This document shows positions 12,621 to 25,790 of a DNA stretch of 64,000 nucleotides, piece after piece. Both the position numbers and the translations under genes were made by a program. The notes beneath the pieces were generated by a model that was not told where the DNA came from, ran no database searches, and saw nothing but the letters and a program-made list of their open reading frames with translations. Source of the stretch: Holothuria scabra (taxonomy: Eukaryota; Echinodermata; Holothuroidea; Aspidochirotida; Holothuriidae); NCBI GenBank assembly GCA_037179385.1, contig CM074185.1:5699371-5763370 (forward strand), given 5' to 3'. The first letter of the stretch is position 1; the number at the start of each line of letters is the position of its first letter.

Positions 12621-13819
12621 GCTATCTTGCTGTCCACCAACTAGAGAACAGGATGGACTGAACAGGATGGACTGTGAAATACTTTCTTTGAATGGTACGT
12701 CATACGATATTGTTGTATTTTTCGTCTTGTTTTCTTTTCTTCGATGAGTTCTAACGTAGCTAGCTTAGCCACCGTCGTACGTAGGCCTACCATGATGTAT
12801 TTTTAACGTAAGCCAAGCAGGCTAGATGATTCGAGTCAAGACCTATCAGTTTGCTGAGTTGATTTCGAGTAGGCTATTGAAAAATGACACAGGTAGCCTA
12901 CCATTGCTAACAATTAGATGTCTAACTGGTCTAAACGAATTTTTTTTATTTTTGGCCGTGCTGTCTTATTTGGGGGAGCTGTACATTAATAATTGGGCGA
13001 CTTGTCCTATAACTATGCGTGCCATGTACACGTTTTGACTTAGCCTTAACGTTAGTACCAGCTGTCCAGCTAGACTAACATTTTACTTTAAATTGTAATG
13101 GAGCATTGCATTTGTAATAGCTAGAAACTTGACTAAATTCTCTAGACAACGTACGGTAACACTTGAAGAAGTAACCAAGTCACTCTTGGGATGTGTTTCA
13201 AAGTTTGGGGTCATTTTTCCATCGCTCAGATTTAAAAACCGGCGGAGGACTCTACCAATCACCGCTTGGTGCAAAAATGGCGGACACTCAGTCTAGATCT
13301 CGCGTCCATGGATTTACGTACAGGCCACTTTACGTATGCACACTAGGCCCCTTTTTCGTAGGGTGAGAAAGGCCAAATCTATCTTTTAGGACACTTTTGT
13401 TTCAAAATCGCAGTCAGGGCCGAGGGTTCGTATTCCTGAGTTGGATAACGACAACGTAGGGAGAATATATTTGACTTATTCTTTCACACTACGATATCAA
13501 TATTACACAAAAAGCTGCCTTACAAGAATTTAAGAAAGCATTGTGGCCAATTTCGAAGCAGTTGATTCGTGAAATAGCATGATTTGACCTTACTCACAAC
13601 ATTAAAAAAATATGCTTAATAACATTCGTGAAGGAAAACGACTTTAAATACACCAACCTGCCTCAAGTGAGCATCCTCCAGTTATATAGATCACTGTTGT
13701 CGAATTAAGTGACGTGAAATGCATATGTTCGAAAACAATCGTAGGATAAAAAGTGACGCACAATGTACGAAATCCATACATATCGTGCAACGAAGTATAC
13801 CTGTGCGTCCTGTGAGTCT
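12621..13819. other. No gene recognised
   Basis: Contains another ATGGCGGAC-type start at about 13276 with a short frame and no supported exon structure. Otherwise there is no domain or RNA gene. Confidence 0.45.
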
Positions 13820-13827
13820 TTCTAGTG

Positions 13828-14300
13828 CAGGGTTGTCCAACCTACGGCCCGCGGGTCACGGTCCGGCCCGCGAAAAGGTTGCGTCCGGCCCGTCAGAAAT
13901 AATCTATATTGCAAAATTATTCAATAAGCAGATTAATTGATGACAACTTTAGACTTCGCCGTCCGCTATGGCATGCTTACTTTTAAATGAAATAATTCAT
14001 TTCAAATGTCTGCTACATGTAGCTACATTAAAGTGCTGTCCACAGGGGCGGGTTGAGAATGATTCAGGAGGAAGAAGAAAAAAAACTTTGTCCGAATATT
14101 CTGCCCAACACCATCAATTTTGCTAAAATGTATTTATTTGTTCAATCAAAAAAGAAAATGAATCAGTGTTCCCAACGCGCAATGATTGCATTTAGTTGCC
14201 TTGGGCGAAAAATTGAGAAAAAGACGAGTATAGAATGAGGCCCCTCGTCCATCATAACTATTACATGTGGCCCATGGCTGCGAAAGGTTGGACAACCCTG
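13828..14300. mobile_element. Non-autonomous hAT element (473 bp)
   Basis: Terminal inverted repeats are perfect over 16 bp: CAGGGTTGTCCAACCT at the left and its reverse complement at the right end (14285-14300). The flanks carry an exact 8-bp direct duplication, TTCTAGTG (13820-13827 and 14301-14308). An 8-bp target duplication with CAGGG-type ends is diagnostic of the hAT superfamily. The interior (CGGCCCGCGGGTCACGG and onward) has no transposase frame, so it must be mobilised in trans. Confidence 0.93.
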
Positions 14301-16599
14301 TTCTAGTGCCTCTGTCTATTTGGTACAAAAAAAATGCTGGCTAAATTTTTTAGGAGAAAATGCCAATAATAAGAGTTCGAAATGTTTGTTCTGTGACGTC
14401 ATACGTTTAAGGTCTACTTAATAAAAATCGCACTTGCAAATACCAGTTGGGCAGATTCATTATATCTTTATTTCCATGAATTTTCATGATCCTTAACGTA
14501 AGCAATGAATGACTCTGTAAAATATACTTAGTCCTATTAGGAGTAAACAACATTTTTACAGAAATTTTGAGTCCTCTACTTTCCATATATAGAACTCTTC
14601 TTTCCAAAGTATATTACAAAATCAAAACTTGTCATAACTTTAAATATATGAGTAAATAGAGAGGAAATAATCACATGTGAGAACTTCAATGATAGGATAT
14701 ATTCTATGTCAGAAACAGGGGTGGCGCCAGGATTTGCCCGACAGGGGGCCAAGCTCCCCGACAGCGGGACCAGAATTTCAAGGCCCCGACAAAGGTGATG
14801 TTATGTCCCGGTGGGACTTGACTTGGTAGAATTTGAGGCGCGGGCAGCGCGGCGAAATTTTGGGCTTTCTTTTTTAAAAATACTTGAAAATCTGGAGTTT
14901 TTTTTTGAAAGAAATTTGGCTTTTGTTAGTACCATGAAAAATTTAGGGTCTCTATTCAGGGATTCCGCCAGAAACACAAAAAGGGGGGGGGGGGGGCGAT
15001 TTATTACCGCTAAACCTCAAGTCCAAATTGATGCTGTCCTAGGCTTAAGTTATGAGTGGGTTCAGGGGGGCAAGGCTTGCTTCAAGGCCCCTGTAAGGTG
15101 CAGTTTGAAGGTGTTAAAGCCATTTTTTTGTGTAAGTTCGAATATTGATGCAAAAGTGTTGTCTTTTTAAGTAAGAAACCAAGATATTGACAATTTTCTA
15201 ATTTTTTTGGAAATGAAAAGGGGGGATTGCACCCACCTTCTTCTGGAAAGGGGGAGACAAATCCCCCCTTTCCCCCCTCTGACGGAAACCCTGCTATTGG
15301 AGAATCTGTCCTTCATATGGCAAAAATAAAAAAAAAAAACGTTATATAGGCTACAGCTGAAATTCTTTTGAGGTTACGCGTTAAATCAAGACGAGACTAC
15401 AAGTTTGCCCGGAAAGTTTTTCCCTTTTTTAATGAAGATTTGAAAAGTAAAGGCTTATTAAATTGGAGAACGTTTGGAATTTAATGAAAGAAAATTTGTT
15501 TTTTTGGAAAGTTATGAAGAATATTTGGCCTCTTTTAATTTAAGTTATATGCCTATCAAGAGCAAAATTAGGTAGTATGCTGGGTGATTAACAGAGTTGG
15601 CTTTGGTTATTTATTGTATGGCGTATCTATCGGAAATGGCTAATTTCACCACTTTTAACGATATTAAGCTCTTACTGGGGAAAAATTGTAAAGCTTATGC
15701 CAGTTTGGGCGTTTAATGGAAGAATCTCACTTTCTCATGAGGAAAAATCAAGTAGGGGGTTTTGTTGTTTTGTAGTTTTGTTGGGGTTACTGAATCAGAG
15801 GCCGCGGAACCAATTTTGAAGTGTGGGGCTAATCATCGAATCGGCCCAATAAAAAACCCCCCCTAGCCACCCCACCCCCCCCCCCCCCCGGCTCCGCAGT
15901 CTCTGTGAATATCATGAAGCAGATTCAGGCCCTCGGATCATATTGGAACATTCTCCTGATGAAATGATTAAAAAGTTTGGCTTCGCATATATTCGAAGTT
16001 TCATATTTTATTTTATTGTCGAAGGCGAAAGGGAGGTAGCAGAAACGTTTCTTGTCCGAAAAGTGTAATCCCCCCGAAAGACCACCTAAGTTGAGCGCAC
16101 AAAAATTTTTGAAAAAATGAGAACCCCCAGACAGCAGGAAATGGCATTTCCGTGTTCGAAACTAGAATTTAAGACGTCAGCTTTCGAGCTTTCTTTCGCA
16201 ATAAAATTTTCACGTCGTAATACTGCCCCAAAACGGAGAAAAATTTACAAGAATACTTTGTTCTGTTAAGTAATCTGTTCGGCCAAAATACTTTCTTTGC
16301 GGAGTGCCACCATCAGTCGGTGGGGAGCGTACAGAAAATTGTTAAAATATCTAACACCTCAGATAGTCGGAATGGAATTTTCCAGACTTGTAACTAGAAA
16401 TGAAGCAGTCGTTAGTTTGAGTTTTCCGTTGAAATGAAAGTTTCACTCCAATAGAAAAAACCCAAATTGCCAAATGATTAGAAAAGTACCAGATAAAAGG
16501 TACTGCTACAAGTAAATGTAATGGTCTTGTCTCTTTTCGGGGGAGGGGGGGGGGAGGACTGTGCAACGGAATTACTTTAATTGCGAGGTTCACTAAATA

Positions 16600-17010
16600 A
16601 ATGAATTTTTTTACGTGACTGACCGAATTTCAGACTATAACTGGTTTTAAGTTCCAACGTATTTGAAAATATGTCACGTTACGAGGTACGTTCAAATAAA
16701 TTTTTCAGTCAGACTTATGGGGAGACGTTCTCACACTACTGTTTGTCAGTAGGTGTAACTGGAAACGGGCTGGTAGATTTTCATTGCCTTTGCTAGAATT
16801 CGGCTTTCGGAGCAGGCTACATGGCAGACCATCGGGCACCGCATGCACATGATCAACCTCTTGTCTGTTTTTGTTAGAAAATTCGAAATTGTGAGTTTCC
16901 TTAAAAATATTGTCTTCTAGTGAGAAAAATCAAGAGCTTCCGGGTGACTGAACTTTATCAGACCCGCATCTTTTATCAGTTTACCGTGGGCATGAAGATG
17001 AAGGCTCCCC
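16600..17010 (-). repeat. Inverted internal segment of the hAT element
   Basis: On the minus strand this segment aligns with 10550-10950: CGGGGAGCCTTCATCT, GATAAAAGATG.GGG, CTGATAAA.TTCAGTCAC and CAGTCACGTAAAAA recur in order. The flanking part at 15310-16500 matches copy 1 in direct orientation, so an inversion separates the two copies. Confidence 0.65.
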
Positions 17011-17389
17011 GACGAAAACGGGTTTTCTTAACAACAGGGGAAAGGCCCCAGCAGCCTTCCCCGACGGGGGTATGACCTTGCGGATTGAAGATGAGATGAA
17101 TGATGGCAGAGCTAGTAAAAAATTGATTAAAACAGATTCGGATAGGCATTAAAATAACGTTACAAAAGAATAGAATAGTACAAAAAGGAAAAAAAAAACA
17201 GTTCATAACCATTCATCTAGTAACTTTTAGTCCTTTACGTTCATTTTTAGGCCTCCCCGAAGGCAATTGCCGTCTTTCCCCGACGAGGAGGAGACAGGAC
17301 ACGGGCACATGGAGTGTGGTATAACGGAGCAAAGAAAAAGTGATCGAAAATAGATTCCGATATGAATTAAAATTTCATTTCAAACAGAA

Positions 17390-20010
17390 CAAGAGGGCAA
17401 TCCACGGAGTTGCATATCTCATCGCTAACATGTGCGCAAGTTGGTTACACACCTTGAACTATGTATGAGCTCGAAGTTTAATCTGTGCTGAATTTTATGC
17501 TACAGTAGTAGAATGTCATTGACAAAAAATACCCACTAAAACCCCATGCCACACTCTTGAAGTCCAAGGGAAGCGATATTTTTCGTTCCAAGGGAAAATT
17601 TTTTTTTTTTTTTAGATAGCGAGGGGAAAGAATATGGCACAGACAAATCAAGTTCTTGAACAGGCACACCCCTTATTCAAAAAGAATCATTTGGATATTT
17701 AAATTCTGACACTGGATTATATAAGAACTGGAGAGATAGGCTACCCAATCTTTGTAACGCTTGCCCTTTTAATCCAGTAGGGCTATCTAAGATTTTGGAA
17801 CAAATTTATTCTTAAAGATGCTGTTATCCCCTTGCAACACTCTGAAAAAAACAACGAGCTTGGCTGTTACAATAAACTGATACGATTAGATATGGACGCA
17901 ACGACTACAAAAGTAAAACGCTTTCGGGGACGCTAGACAAGTGCGTAATTTTTATTATTCAGGCGCTAGCTGGGCGTGTTCTCCATTTTGACGCGACGGC
18001 AAACTTTATGTGCGTCGAGCTGATATGCACATCAAGTGCGTCTCAATTAAAAAACTGGGCGTGTGCGCGATGTTGAACGTGTGGCGTTAGAAGATTTCCG
18101 GGCGACGTACAAACCTTTTTTGCGTACTGGCTTGTGGCCAATCCTAGCCCATGGCAAGGAAATTGTCACGTAGTTTTGTTTTTTTTTATTCAGTTTTTGT
18201 GTCGATGCTTCATAACCGCCAAGTTTTAAGGGCACTAATATGTAAGATAGGTAGGTCCTATGCCTAAACTAATATGTTGGTCACCCACAGTTTCATATCT
18301 TGGGTTATAACTCAAGCCTATGAATGGCGCTGGTTTAGTCCCAGACCTTACCAACATACTGTTAACCAACTTGAGATTTCAAGTCTAGCCCTAGGTTTGA
18401 CTTTCATACTACCAGGCCCAAGAGTAACAGCAACTTTGGAGTTAAAGGAACTGTCTGCATAGACCATATTAGAACACTCTAGATATAAGGGCCGTCAAAG
18501 TGAAGTGCCAGCAGGAACTTTAAAATCTCACTGCAGCATACAAGCTAGTGAAAAAAGAATTTGAGACTGTTACTACGAAGTACTAAAGTAGGAGTCTAGC
18601 CTATTTATATTAATTGATGAAAAATAGGCTAGTTACAAAACATTAAAGTGGGCATGACACGGCCAAAGTAAGTTCCTCGGTAACCGCTCTTTGGGTACAC
18701 CTTGACATAAAGTGAATGATTTCCCTACTAAATTCCATAAACACCGAAATACGACGTTTTGAAATCCAAATTACAGGCCAGGCTCAGATCATTTGAAATT
18801 CAAAAGAGAAAAAACGTATGTGAACGCGTCTCAAAATGGTGACTTCATTGGAGGCAGGGGGCAAAACTGTACAAGAGAGCTCATAATCATCGAATCATGT
18901 GCATGGTAACGCGTGTTAGCGCATACATAATTGCAAACACCGGTGCTCCGATAGCAGTGAGCGTGGCCACTGACTACTTTGTGAATTGTGCATTGCGCGG
19001 TGACTGCTTAGTATTGGCAATAGCATTATTCATAGATGGTCTTTGTAGCGACCGAACGGCGTCTTTCTTGCACAAAAACAGAACTATTTTTACCCGCGCC
19101 GCATATACACGCGAACATATTGGGCAATGATTTGCTAGGAATCCCCACCATGGTGCGCGACTTTCGCTCTGTATGTTGGACTCTGTATTGTGATGCAATC
19201 GTTTTCATGAGGTTGCTAAGATAAGATAACTTTACCGAACGTAACATTAGTTCCACATCTAGATGCGCGCCGTAGGGCAGGGTTTGTGCCGCCAATTGCG
19301 TCATAAAAGTCAGGTGAGCTGTAACGGCATTTTTCAAAATTGGATTTTGAACGCAGTTTTCCTTCGAATATCATTTATACCGAATTGTACGGGTTTTTAA
19401 TGGGGTGTGGGATGATATTTGTAAAATACTTTATCTAATCTTGCAATACACAAACGTTTTTGTCGCCGTGCGATGCCCGCTTTAACCTTTGACAATCTGT
19501 AACGTCAACTATGGCCTTGGTTGCCATGACAACCACACATATCGGTACAACTTACAGTATCATGCCGAGGCTATTACACTTAAACTTTCAGATTTGTGGG
19601 ATGCGTCCGTTAAGAGTTAGAGTGAATACATAAAAAAGTATTTGACCCCCTGTCACGTGACCTTTGACCTTGGTTGCCATGGGAACTACATATTTTATTA
19701 TACTTGTGAAGTTTCATGTAAAATGAAGGTTTTCTTTTGAAGTTTTAGTACAAAATAGGAAAAAAAGTGTTTCTTTTGCAAAATGTGACCTTTGACCTCT
19801 GACCTTTGATCTTTTCTTCCGAGGGTCTGGGAGACACAAGTTCTTACCCTGGGGTACCCACCTATCAATTTTGAAAAGGAATCGGTCCAGCCCACTAGGA
19901 GGAGTTTGAGGGACAATAACGTTTTACGAACAAATTATCACTTGAAAATTTTTTGTTCCACTTAACCACTTGACCTTTGACCTCTGTTGTCCCCCCGCCC
20001 CCTCCCCTCC
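17390..20010 (+). repeat. Right half of the hAT element, motif-rich (copy A)
   Basis: 17390-17570 matches 30405-30580. 18240-20010 matches 30600-32700 in reverse and 32935-34005 directly. Near the right end, TGACCTTTGACC and GTTGCCATG.GAAC motifs recur (19500-19810), next to CACGTGAC. No ORF is conserved between the copies. Confidence 0.75.
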
Positions 20011-20034
20011 GCTGGCGCCACCCCTGGTCAGAAA

Positions 20035-20893
20035 TGTAGTGATAAGGTATAGTCTATCTCCTAAACTTGGTGTTTTGTTTACTGGTTCCTAGGAAGTACT
20101 ACTTCCAGATTCTCACTCAGAAATTATCAAGCTCAGCATTGCCACTGATGATTTACAGCGTGAAGTTGCCACTAATGTCTATATATTTTGCTCGTTAATA
20201 CCTCTTCCCACAAACCACCTTCCCATCAAGATGATCCTGTTTTCCCGTTAGTTATTTGGGAAATCACATCACGCTAGTTCATGCGTATATAACAACTAAA
20301 ATGTTAACCTTTAATAACAATAACAATGCATAGTAATACATGACATCAACTCAAAAATATTATAGGAAAGTCATTACATACGTGGGTCGTGGGTATGACA
20401 CAAACCTTTACCCAGGTGGACTCAGGGGGTCGTGTTTGGCGAAATGTTTGTCCCCGACTATCGCCTGTAAAATGCGCTCATAAGACCGTTACTACTCATT
20501 CCATTACTGGTGGGTTGTCGGCGCCACAAAACCAATCAAGCAACTAACTAACGAACTAACTAACTAACTAATTAACTTACTAACTAACTAACCATATACG
20601 GTAGTCAATTTTATCCCAACTTTCTATCCATGAGTTTCTACACTCGTTCTAGTTTTGAGGAAAATCCACCACGTCAATTCAAGAAAAGATAGCAATGATA
20701 AACAATGACGATGGTTGTGCACAGTGAAACATGGCGTTAACCATAAAATATTGCAGTTAAGTCATCAGATTAGTTAGTCAAAACGTTCCCATACACTTTT
20801 CATTCACATATTTCATCTAAGACCCAATTTCATTTGTAGTCTTTTATCAACTCCCAGAATCGATTTTTACTTCATTCTTCGTCACCATAAAAA
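20035..20893. repeat. Dispersed repeat with (CTAA)n tract
   Basis: 20529-20592 is a degenerate CTAA tetranucleotide tract. The surrounding sequence resembles 25370-25790 (ATGCATAGTAATACATGACAT against ATGCATTGTAGTACATGACGT, then CATG.CGTTAA, ATATTGCA and AGTCA.AAG), which indicates an old dispersed repeat. No gene. Confidence 0.5.
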
Positions 20894-20895
20894 TT

Positions 20896-20967
20896 GCGTG
20901 TTTGGTTTAGCGGTAGAGCATCCGCCTCTCACGCGGAAGGCTGGGGTTCGATTCCCAGGTCGAGCCA
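20896..20967 (+). tRNA. tRNA-Glu-like head of SINE B (anticodon CTC)
   Basis: The anticodon stem TCCGC/GCGGA is perfect around the loop CTCTCAC, giving anticodon CTC (20928-20930). Box A is TGGTTTAGCGG and box B is GGTTCGATTCC. The acceptor stem has mismatches and the T stem carries an extra G, so it is more likely a SINE promoter than a working tRNA. Confidence 0.55.
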
Positions 20968-21135
20968 TACCAAAGACTCTAAAAATGGAGCCTACTGCCG
21001 TTGTGCGAGATGCTCCACAAAGGCAATGGGAGTAGGGAAAACAAGGCAGTGGGTTACAGCTGGAAAAAGGCCGTGGCCGGCTCGATTGAACCAATAGGTT
21101 AGACACTGGGCCGTAAAACTCCATCTAACTAGCTA
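20896..21135 (+). repeat. tRNA-derived SINE family B, copy 1
   Basis: A tRNA-like head (20896-20967) is followed by a body: GCCTACTGCCGTTGTGCG, CAAAGGCAATGGGAGTAGGG, GGCCGTGGCCGGCTCGATTG, AACCAATAGGTT and GCCGTAAAACTCC. The body recurs at 35712-35850 (reverse) and 49420-49505 (direct). This is the best-preserved copy and the only one with an intact anticodon arm. Confidence 0.8.
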
Positions 21136-22806
21136 ACCTGAAAATGCGATTTTTTGAAAGTGGGAAGAAATAAAACGTTTTAAGAAAAAGACCAACTGAA
21201 ATCCATTTTAATGACTAATAACGGTATCTAGCCACAAACTTTCAACAACTTTCTTACCGAATGACCGTACTGAAACACAACTGGATATAGATACTAAAAT
21301 GCTACTGTACGTCAGCAGGAGGACTTTTAAAATTCATATTAAACATTAACGTTTGAGAATATTTGTACCTGTAAAGTTTTAAAGATTTGAAAGAGAGATC
21401 GAAAAAAGATTCTTTTGTAACTGTTATGCATTTATCCTGTAACCCTGAGAAGTTAAACCCACAAAACAACATCATACAGTCCAATTATGTAGTGATAAAT
21501 CTCATCTCTAGGTTCTTAGGTACTGCAATCTACTGCATATTTTTCTAATTCTATTAAGCAGAATGCAAAAAAGCATTGAGGTTACGATGGCACAATATCA
21601 GTTCTATTCCAACTTATATCATACAACTTTTGGTCACTCATCTAAAATTATTTTAATTTTAATGTGTATTCTTTTTAAATTTTACGTACAGGGTGGGTAT
21701 AGATCTGTTTAATGGGTTGGGAGGGAAACATCTTCCAATAGCCGGTCGAACCCTGCATAGTGCTCCGGTCCAGAAGTGTCTGTAGGCTATCCATCCATAG
21801 GAACGCGAACACACAGGTATAAACACCCTAACACACACACACTCCCATTGACGCACACACATACACTCAAACTGAGTTTCCGGAAGCCCTAAAGCCATCC
21901 GGATTTTACCACAATGTTATAACATGTTAAGCCTGCCTGTTGTTACAGCTCCAATTAAGTGTTTAATAAAGGTACAATGTTCGGAGTTGACATTGTGATG
22001 AACATTTCAGAGCATGATGCTCTTAAAAAAACGAAAATTTTCGGGCGCTTCTCTTGTTAGGGAGTCCATCTTTCTGTTTTGTGACATCCTACTTTAAGAG
22101 TCTGTCGATATTCCTCACTGACGTCACAACTAGGTAATATCAACAGCCATGGCCGAGGGCAAGCCTGTGCATACAAAAAGTCGTACTCAGACGTGGCTGA
22201 AAAACGTTACGTGAAAAGGTCATATGACGTCAAGTGAGAACTATACTAGATAGTTCACGGCTACATAAGTGGCTGACCCTGGGTGGCATCGAGAATTCAC
22301 AGGAACATACCGTCAGCCCACATGTTGTGGTTTGTGTGGGCAGCAATCATGCGATTGCAAGCAGAATGTAGACGAATATGAATTCTATTTCATTGTCCCG
22401 AAATGATGGTTAACTGTGTCAGTCAAATGTGACGCCATTTGTTCGTAAACATTTATGAGTCTATTAACAAATATTGCACTAGCCAATGGCAGCTTAGAAG
22501 CAGGTATCTTTTAATACTTATCATTGACTTTTCACTATCTTTCAGCAATGAACAACTTTGTAAAGATAAAGTTACTTTTATTATGAGTTTCCAGGCTCAT
22601 ATAGAATTTAAATTTTCGCAGTCATCTACTTTCCATGGTAAATCATTTAGAAATGTATAAAAAATTATTATTAAGAAAAAATGAGGAAATATTAATTTCT
22701 CAGACCTTTGACGTTCAGTAACTAGCAAATTATTCCTTTGCTTTCCAGAAACCAATGGCCAAATGAAAAAAAAAATCAATGTTTGGGTTTGAGACACAAA
22801 ATTCAC
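21136..22806. other. No gene recognised
   Basis: Includes a CA-rich patch (about 21830-21870) and a 22-codon MAEGK-type frame at about 22149. I see no supported gene, RNA or transposon end. Confidence 0.45.
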
Positions 22807-24600
22807 CAGCAAGGGTGACACCAGTTGGGGACCAAAGGAGCCATACCCCCTTCCCCTTCGGGAAAGGCTGCCCTCCGTCGGGAAGAGCATCCAATTTCGT
22901 CGGGGAGACTTTATTGATACCATAAAAAATGTAAGCCTGATAAACTTGAGTCTCCCAACCCACCCCGTCTCCCGACAATTTTGATATTGCTTACGAGAAG
23001 ACCATATTCTTCACAGAAAAATTCGAAATTTCCAACCTTTCTTAAAAAAATCCCATTTTCAATCTGATCTCCAGATTCCTAAATATTCTGCAAAAAAATC
23101 CATTCTCACAGTATGACAGAATGTGAAACCTCAACCAACTCCAGTCCTGCTTTTACCCATGAAGATAAGAAGATTAATCGTCAATAAAGACCTCAATTTT
23201 CCAAATTAATCCTCCTCAACAGAAAAAAAAACATTTCTCTAATTTTCTGCCAACGAAGGTGTAGGAGGCGGGCACTGGGGCTTTGGACATTGTTTCAAAG
23301 GACGTTAGAAGAAAAATAATTTATAGTCGGAAGTTCGAGCATTCACATACTGTAGGCAACTTCATCAATCCAGCACATCTTGGATTAAGCAAAGCGTCGC
23401 AACAGATAAAAATATTAGGATGTTTTCAAAATCTTTTTATAATTGTTCCACGAAAAGATATAAGTCAATATGATCCAAAGGTATAGACCCTTATTTTATC
23501 TGATAACTTTCTGATCACCTTGCAAGGTGTGTGTTTTTTTTTTTTTTCTTCCTTTTTTTGGGGGGGAGAGGGTGAAAATGTTATTGCACACGAAAGATCA
23601 AATAACGACTGCTTCGTTCCTAGTAACAAGCCTGGACAATTCCCTGTCCAGCTGCCTGAATGGTCCAATTTTTCAAAAAAAAAAAATTGTCCCCTCAGCC
23701 ACAACCAATACTAGCGCTTCTCGTAGATATAGTTTCAATCGAACAGTTTACTGATCCGGACATTTGAGGCTTGCACATGGTATTACAATTTTTATCAATA
23801 TTAGGGATCATTTCTAGTGATAACTTTGCAAATTTATTTCAAGTGAAAAATTTTATTGCAAACGAAACTTAGAATAGCTACTGCTAAGATCCTGCTTACA
23901 AGCCTGGGAATGTCATTTTTTCCGGCTATCTGAGGGGATACATTATAGTGATTTTTCAAAATTTCTTGTGCGCTCCGCACCGTACAATAGTGGCGCTTTT
24001 TTTAGATAGTCTCCCGGGCAGGATTTCATTTTTCTGGCAAAAATCTTTCCTTCACAGAAACAGAAATGCTTTTGTAAGCCTTTGCTTTCTACCATAACAT
24101 TCCTTTGATATATAAACTACAGATTTTCAAATATTGTTAAGAGGATATTGTTAAGAGTGAGGAACTCAAACATTTTCCGGGAGATTCAGTATCGTCCGAG
24201 GGTCTTAACCTGCGTTATAATATGCAGTAACCCAAACAAATTACAAGTCGACCAGCGATTAAATAGATCATTGTGATAAAAAAGGTCACTCTGAACAACA
24301 TCCCCAAAAGCTATCATAACATTACCAATCTCTCTCCAATATTAGCTTCAGGTTTGTTAAAAATGGTAATTAAAAACATTTTCTGAAAATTTTCAATTTT
24401 GGTGAATACCCTGTCATAATGAAAAATCAAAGCGGTTAACTTCAGTCACCCCGAAATCCTACCTAGTTTTACTGTTATAAGGCTGACCACTTAACACAAC
24501 TCCCATTTTTTTTCAGTCCAACCTTTCATACCAAAAAGCCACAATTTCTGTCATTAATTCCAAAATTTATCCAACAAGCTCTCCCTCATAAAATTTTTGT
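22807..24600 (+). mobile_element. Decayed hAT-family fragment, copy 3
   Basis: It starts with a degraded end (CAGCAAGGGTGACACCAG). It shares GTCGGGGAGACTTTATTGAT, GCCTGATAAACTTGAGTC and the following GCTTACGAGAAG stretch with 10550-10680. The stretch 23860-24040 (TTACAAGCCTG, CTGTCTGAGGGG-like, TTTTCAAAATTTC) resembles 62770-62935. Poly-T and poly-G runs lie at 23536-23568. No ORF. Confidence 0.5.
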
Positions 24601-24678
24601 TCAAGGGAAACAGTTCAAGTTTATGTAACAGTTTCGTCTGAGAGCATAGTACGTAGGTCTACCATACGTAACCCAATG

Positions 24679-24937
24679 CACTGTAAACACAAATTCGTCA
24701 AAGTGGTGTCTAAATTGACTAACCACGTTAGCCACTCATATTTGACTAAGTTCTGTGGATGTACCACTAATTTCGTGGTAATGAAATGAACAGTAGCAGT
24801 CAAAACTTAATCAATGAGGCTGAATATTTGTTGGAAACTAATTGAACTGTCAAGTTTTAGTCAAATATTATTCAATATTGTTGCCTAGCGTGATAATTCA
24901 GTTTAGACACTGTTTTGACTAAAATGTGTTCACAGTA
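24679..24937. mobile_element. MITE with ~45-bp imperfect terminal inverted repeats (CACTA-like)
   Basis: The left end reads CACTGTAAACACAAATTCGTC, then GTGTCTAAATTGACTAA. The reverse complement of the right end reads ACTGTGAACACATTTTAGTC, then GTGTCTAAACTGAATTA. CACTG-type ends suggest an EnSpm/CACTA-like MITE. I cannot establish a clear target duplication, so the superfamily is uncertain. Confidence 0.55.
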
Positions 24938-25369
24938 CTAACGTACTTCAAAAGCCCAGCGTTTGGGATTTTGATCATAAAGGGCATCGTTTTCTTCATC
25001 AAACACCCCGATTATTTATTGCTTTAAAATATCTTTTTGAAAAGAAAGCTCAAAATTTCGGCGCGCTAAAACTCTACCAGTCACATCCCAACTGAAGCTT
25101 ACAACCTTTGACGGGACTTTGAAATGTTGCTCCTGAGGGGCCGTCATGCAAATCCGTACGCCACCACTTTTCACCAGATGCTAAGGGTAATATCTTATGC
25201 AATCGGGTTTTTGTTTAATTTGAAATTTTCTGCGAGGTACCTCTTCCCATTTCAAACTAAGAAGTAGTATTAGGCTCAGCATAGACATTGGAGACTTACC
25301 AGTGTGGAGTGGCCTGAAAAATGTGGTCTATTTGTCACTCGTACCATAGCAATTTGTTTGGTAAGATTC

Positions 25370-25790
25370 CTTCCCCCAACCTCCTACTCCCTTTCTATTT
25401 AAGATCAAACTTTTTTTTTTTCATTTCTTAAAAGGTCGTACTTTATGTATAGAACAAATCTGCCTACACAACTGAACCTTCCATTATTTTAATAAAAACC
25501 ATGCATTGTAGTACATGACGTGATCTATAGGATATTACACGTGCACAACAACATCAATCATCAAGTAAGAATTTAGTCAACCCCCTTGTCCATTTAAAAG
25601 TTCCTGTTTTCTGGTTGAAAAGAAAAGCAAACCTTAATAATTTATGAACAGATAACGAACGGTCCTAAGCGCACTTCCAGTGAGGATGACCATGTTAAAT
25701 ATTGCATTAAAGTCAGAAGATAAGTTATTTATAACATCCCAGTACATTTTGCTTTGAGTGATTTCCTGCTTGCCCACAGTTTGATTGACG
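25370..25790 (+). repeat. Dispersed repeat (partner 20200-20800)
   Basis: Shares ATGCATTGTAGTACATGACGT, GATGACCATGTTAAATATTGCA and AGTCAGAAGATAAGTTA with the region at 20300-20790. Non-coding and old. Confidence 0.45.

Larger units (their letters stand above)
14716..20026. mobile_element. 5.3-kb hAT-type element, no transposase seen
   Basis: The left end CAGGGGTGGCGCCAG and the right end CTGGCGCCACCCCTG are exact inverse complements over 15 bp. Both are flanked by GTCAGAAA (14708-14715 and 20027-20034), an 8-bp target duplication. The left half (CCCGACAGGGGG start, poly-G runs) is shared with 10079-11790 and 22807-24600; the right half is shared with 30405-34130. No long open frame or hAT dimerisation motif is visible, so the element is non-autonomous and probably chimeric. 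Part of the left half (16600-17010) is inverted relative to the copy at 10550-10950. Confidence 0.85.

Noticed and set aside
12334..13300. Host gene with MAEAG- or MADTQ-type first exons
   Set aside because: Good start contexts but no convincing donor, downstream exon or domain; left as a low-confidence note only.
18897..19337. Overlapping ORFs of 60-100 codons on both strands
   Set aside because: Related copies at 31.7 and 33.0 kb do not keep these frames open, so they are not conserved proteins.
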